The translations under genes were made by a program, and so were the position numbers. The notes below the pieces were generated by a model. The model was not told where the DNA came from and made no database searches. It worked only from the letters and a program-made list of their open reading frames with translations. Source: Clostridia bacterium (lineage in GTDB: Bacteria; Bacillota; Clostridia; TANB77; CAG-508). Taken from it: DNA of 54,545 nt. The stretch spans positions 1 to 54,545 of the forward strand of contig CAAEUE010000010.1 of NCBI GenBank assembly GCA_900759015.1, given 5' to 3'. Shown one piece after another: positions 52,881-54,545 of this stretch (position 1 is the first letter of the stretch; each line of letters opens with the position of its first letter).

Positions 52881-54545
52881 ATGAAGTTATTAAATAAAAA
52901 AATCATGTTACTAATGATGGGAATAATTGTAATGTTACTTGCATTGCTAACAGGAAAAGTGCAAGCTGCATCACAAGAATTTGGATTACAAGAATATAGA
53001 AAACCAGTAGGAAGTACACAATATGGTTATAAAGTAAGTGATAAATATGTATGGAAAATAGTAACATATTCTGGTAGCGCAATAAATTATGATAGAACAC
53101 TTTATTGTTTAAAAGCAGAACAAGGTTTCTATACTTCAGAACCAGGAGTTTTTAAAGAAACATATGATTTATCATATGATTTTATGAATAAAAATAGTAT
53201 GAGTCCATTACCAGTGCCATCACAATATTATAATCAAATAGTTTGGATTTTAAATCATTCTTATATACCAAGTGCATCAACAGCAAGTACAGACAAAACA
53301 ACATTATTAAAAAATGCTGGTATAAGTGGAAATAGTGAATTAACAGATGATGATATAGATGTTGTACAACAATTAGCAATATGGTATTTTACAAATTATG
53401 ATAATTCAACATATCATAAAGACTTTGGAAATCAAGCTTCTTTCCAAACAGTATTGCAATCTACTAAAAATAGTGGAGGAACAAGTGCATACCAAGCAAT
53501 AGAAGACATTAACGAAACAAGATATGATCAGATGGAAAAGTTATTTGTATATCTTGTAGAAAATGCAAAAAAAACAACAGAAAGTTCTAATAGTACTTCA
53601 TCACCAATATCTATGGGAAATACTACACCAACAGTAGAGGTAAGTGGAAGTAATTATATAGTAGGACCATTTAAAATAGATAAAAATAATGAAACACCAT
53701 ATACAATAAGTTTTAGTATAACAGACCAAAGTGGTAAAAGTTTAGATGGAAAATATACATTATTAGATTCAAACAAAAGCCAAACAAGTCAAACTTTAGA
53801 ACAATTAGTTGGAAGTAATTTTTATTTAAGGATACCAATTAGTACAGTAAATTCAGAAAATATAACAAGTTTAAGATTTTCAATGAATGGAAATTATACT
53901 ATAACAACAGCTACATATTGGACTAAATCTGGAGATAACACAGTACAACCAATTGTAGAATTAGGAAGAACACCAAAAACTTTTAGTGGAAATAAAGAAG
54001 TAACATTTCCAAAATCAGGACAATATAATTTAAAACTTGTAAAAGTAGAACAAGGAAATACAAGTAAAAAATTACAAGGTGCAACATTTAAAATTACAAG
54101 TCCAAATGGAACTGTAACAGAGCAAACAAATTCAAATGGTGAAATAAATATAGGACCAATAAATATAACACAACCAGGAACAGATACAATAACAATAGAA
54201 GAAACAAAAGCTCCAGATGGATACGAAAAAATAATAACAGCACCAATAAATGTACAAGTAACAAAAACACTATCAAGTAATACATATACTATGTCAAATG
54301 CTGTAATAACTAATAATCAGACAGGATCAAGTATCAACGTAAGTGGAAGCACAATAACAGTAACTGTAGAGAATAAATTAATTCCAAATGACAGTGAATA
54401 TAATTTAAAACTTGTAAAGGTAGAACAAGGAAATACAAGTAAAAAATTACAAGGTGCAGAATTCAAAATAAATTCACCAAATGGAGAAGTAACACAAACA
54501 ACAAATGCAAGTGGAGAAATAAATATAGGACCAATTGCAGTAACA
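52881..54545 (+). CDS. Thioester-domain surface adhesin with SpaA repeats, 3' end outside window
   Basis: At least 555 residues, still open at the window edge. A signal peptide (about 1-30, ending VQAAS) is followed by a thioester-type domain. It has Cys76 in LYCLKAEQG and Gln164 in VVQQLAIWYF, where the usual TQXA reads QQLA; such a pair forms an internal Cys-Gln thioester that can bind host surfaces covalently. A beta-rich linker follows. Two SpaA-like modules start near residues 382 and 507 with almost the same sequence (YNLKLVKVEQGNTSKKLQGA), exactly 375 bases apart in DNA. GAAGGAA gives the SD. Later repeats and the anchor cannot be seen. Confidence 0.88.
   Translation, partial: MKLLNKKIMLLMMGIIVMLLALLTGKVQAASQEFGLQEYRKPVGSTQYGYKVSDKYVWKIVTYSGSAINYDRTLYCLKAEQGFYTSEPGVFKETYDLSYDFMNKNSMSPLPVPSQYYNQIVWILNHSYIPSASTASTDKTTLLKNAGISGNSELTDDDIDVVQQLAIWYFTNYDNSTYHKDFGNQASFQTVLQSTKNSGGTSAYQAIEDINETRYDQMEKLFVYLVENAKKTTESSNSTSSPISMGNTTPTVEVSGSNYIVGPFKIDKNNETPYTISFSITDQSGKSLDGKYTLLDSNKSQTSQTLEQLVGSNFYLRIPISTVNSENITSLRFSMNGNYTITTATYWTKSGDNTVQPIVELGRTPKTFSGNKEVTFPKSGQYNLKLVKVEQGNTSKKLQGATFKITSPNGTVTEQTNSNGEINIGPINITQPGTDTITIEETKAPDGYEKIITAPINVQVTKTLSSNTYTMSNAVITNNQTGSSINVSGSTITVTVENKLIPNDSEYNLKLVKVEQGNTSKKLQGAEFKINSPNGEVTQTTNASGEINIGPIAVT

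Overview
The window is strongly AT-rich and has Gram-positive (Bacillota) signals throughout: AGGAGG-type ribosome binding sites, many TTGACA/TATAAT promoters, CCA-encoded tRNAs, a DnaD/DnaI-type helicase-loading pair, and VanW, SpoVB-like and SpaA/SdrD-type surface proteins. It most resembles an uncultured gut Clostridia lineage. That placement comes from gene content only; no rRNA gene is present.

Layout. 1-0.9 kb: an array of hairpins followed by two tandem, related small helix-turn-helix proteins. 0.9-6.3 kb (minus strand): a DnaC/DnaI loader and a DnaD protein, preceded by part of a type IV secretion module (coupling ATPase, a VirB2-like pilin that seems to start at AUA, VirB6-like and PrgI-like membrane proteins) with no VirB4 or relaxase. 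6.4-11.3 kb: a DUF1858 protein, tRNA-Lys/Glu/Thr, an SDR reductase resembling YmfI, a starch-binding-domain protein, an XRE-S24 repressor with an altered catalytic lysine, a VanW protein and a second tRNA-Lys. 11.4-22.3 kb: a small unknown protein, a coiled-coil M23 endopeptidase, and two very large surface proteins that end in a membrane tail without LPXTG. 22.4-28 kb: CorA, a small membrane protein, an ABC-F ATPase and Tex. 28-38.5 kb: a signalling and natural-product block. It contains a single-module NRPS (C-A-PCP-reductase) overlapped by a sensor kinase gene, then a REC-HD-GYP regulator and a DUF975 membrane protein. A long-chain acyl-activating enzyme is divergent from the NRPS. 38.5-44.4 kb: HtrA protease, an unknown protein, a SpoVB/MurJ-like flippase, an unknown membrane-anchored protein and an SH3-glucosaminidase. 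45-52.7 kb: rpoB and rpoC behind a long leader with an attenuator-like hairpin, detached from the usual ribosomal protein genes. 52.9 kb to the end: a thioester-domain adhesin with SpaA repeats, cut by the window edge.

How the parts may work together. The C-A-PCP-R enzyme should release an aldehyde. With the neighbouring acyl ligase this could be an N-acyl amino-aldehyde, made under control of the overlapping kinase. Much of the rest is envelope biology: adhesins, M23 and glucosaminidase hydrolases, flippase, HtrA and VanW.

Scattered between genes is a REP-like palindrome family (consensus GGGATTT-AAGGAACGTCCCC-AAATCCC), with at least eight copies or partial copies in both orientations. No matching transposase is in the window. 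Two downstream genes (htrA-like and the flippase) have their Shine-Dalgarno sequence inside the 3' arm of a terminator-like hairpin, which suggests coupled transcription/translation control.
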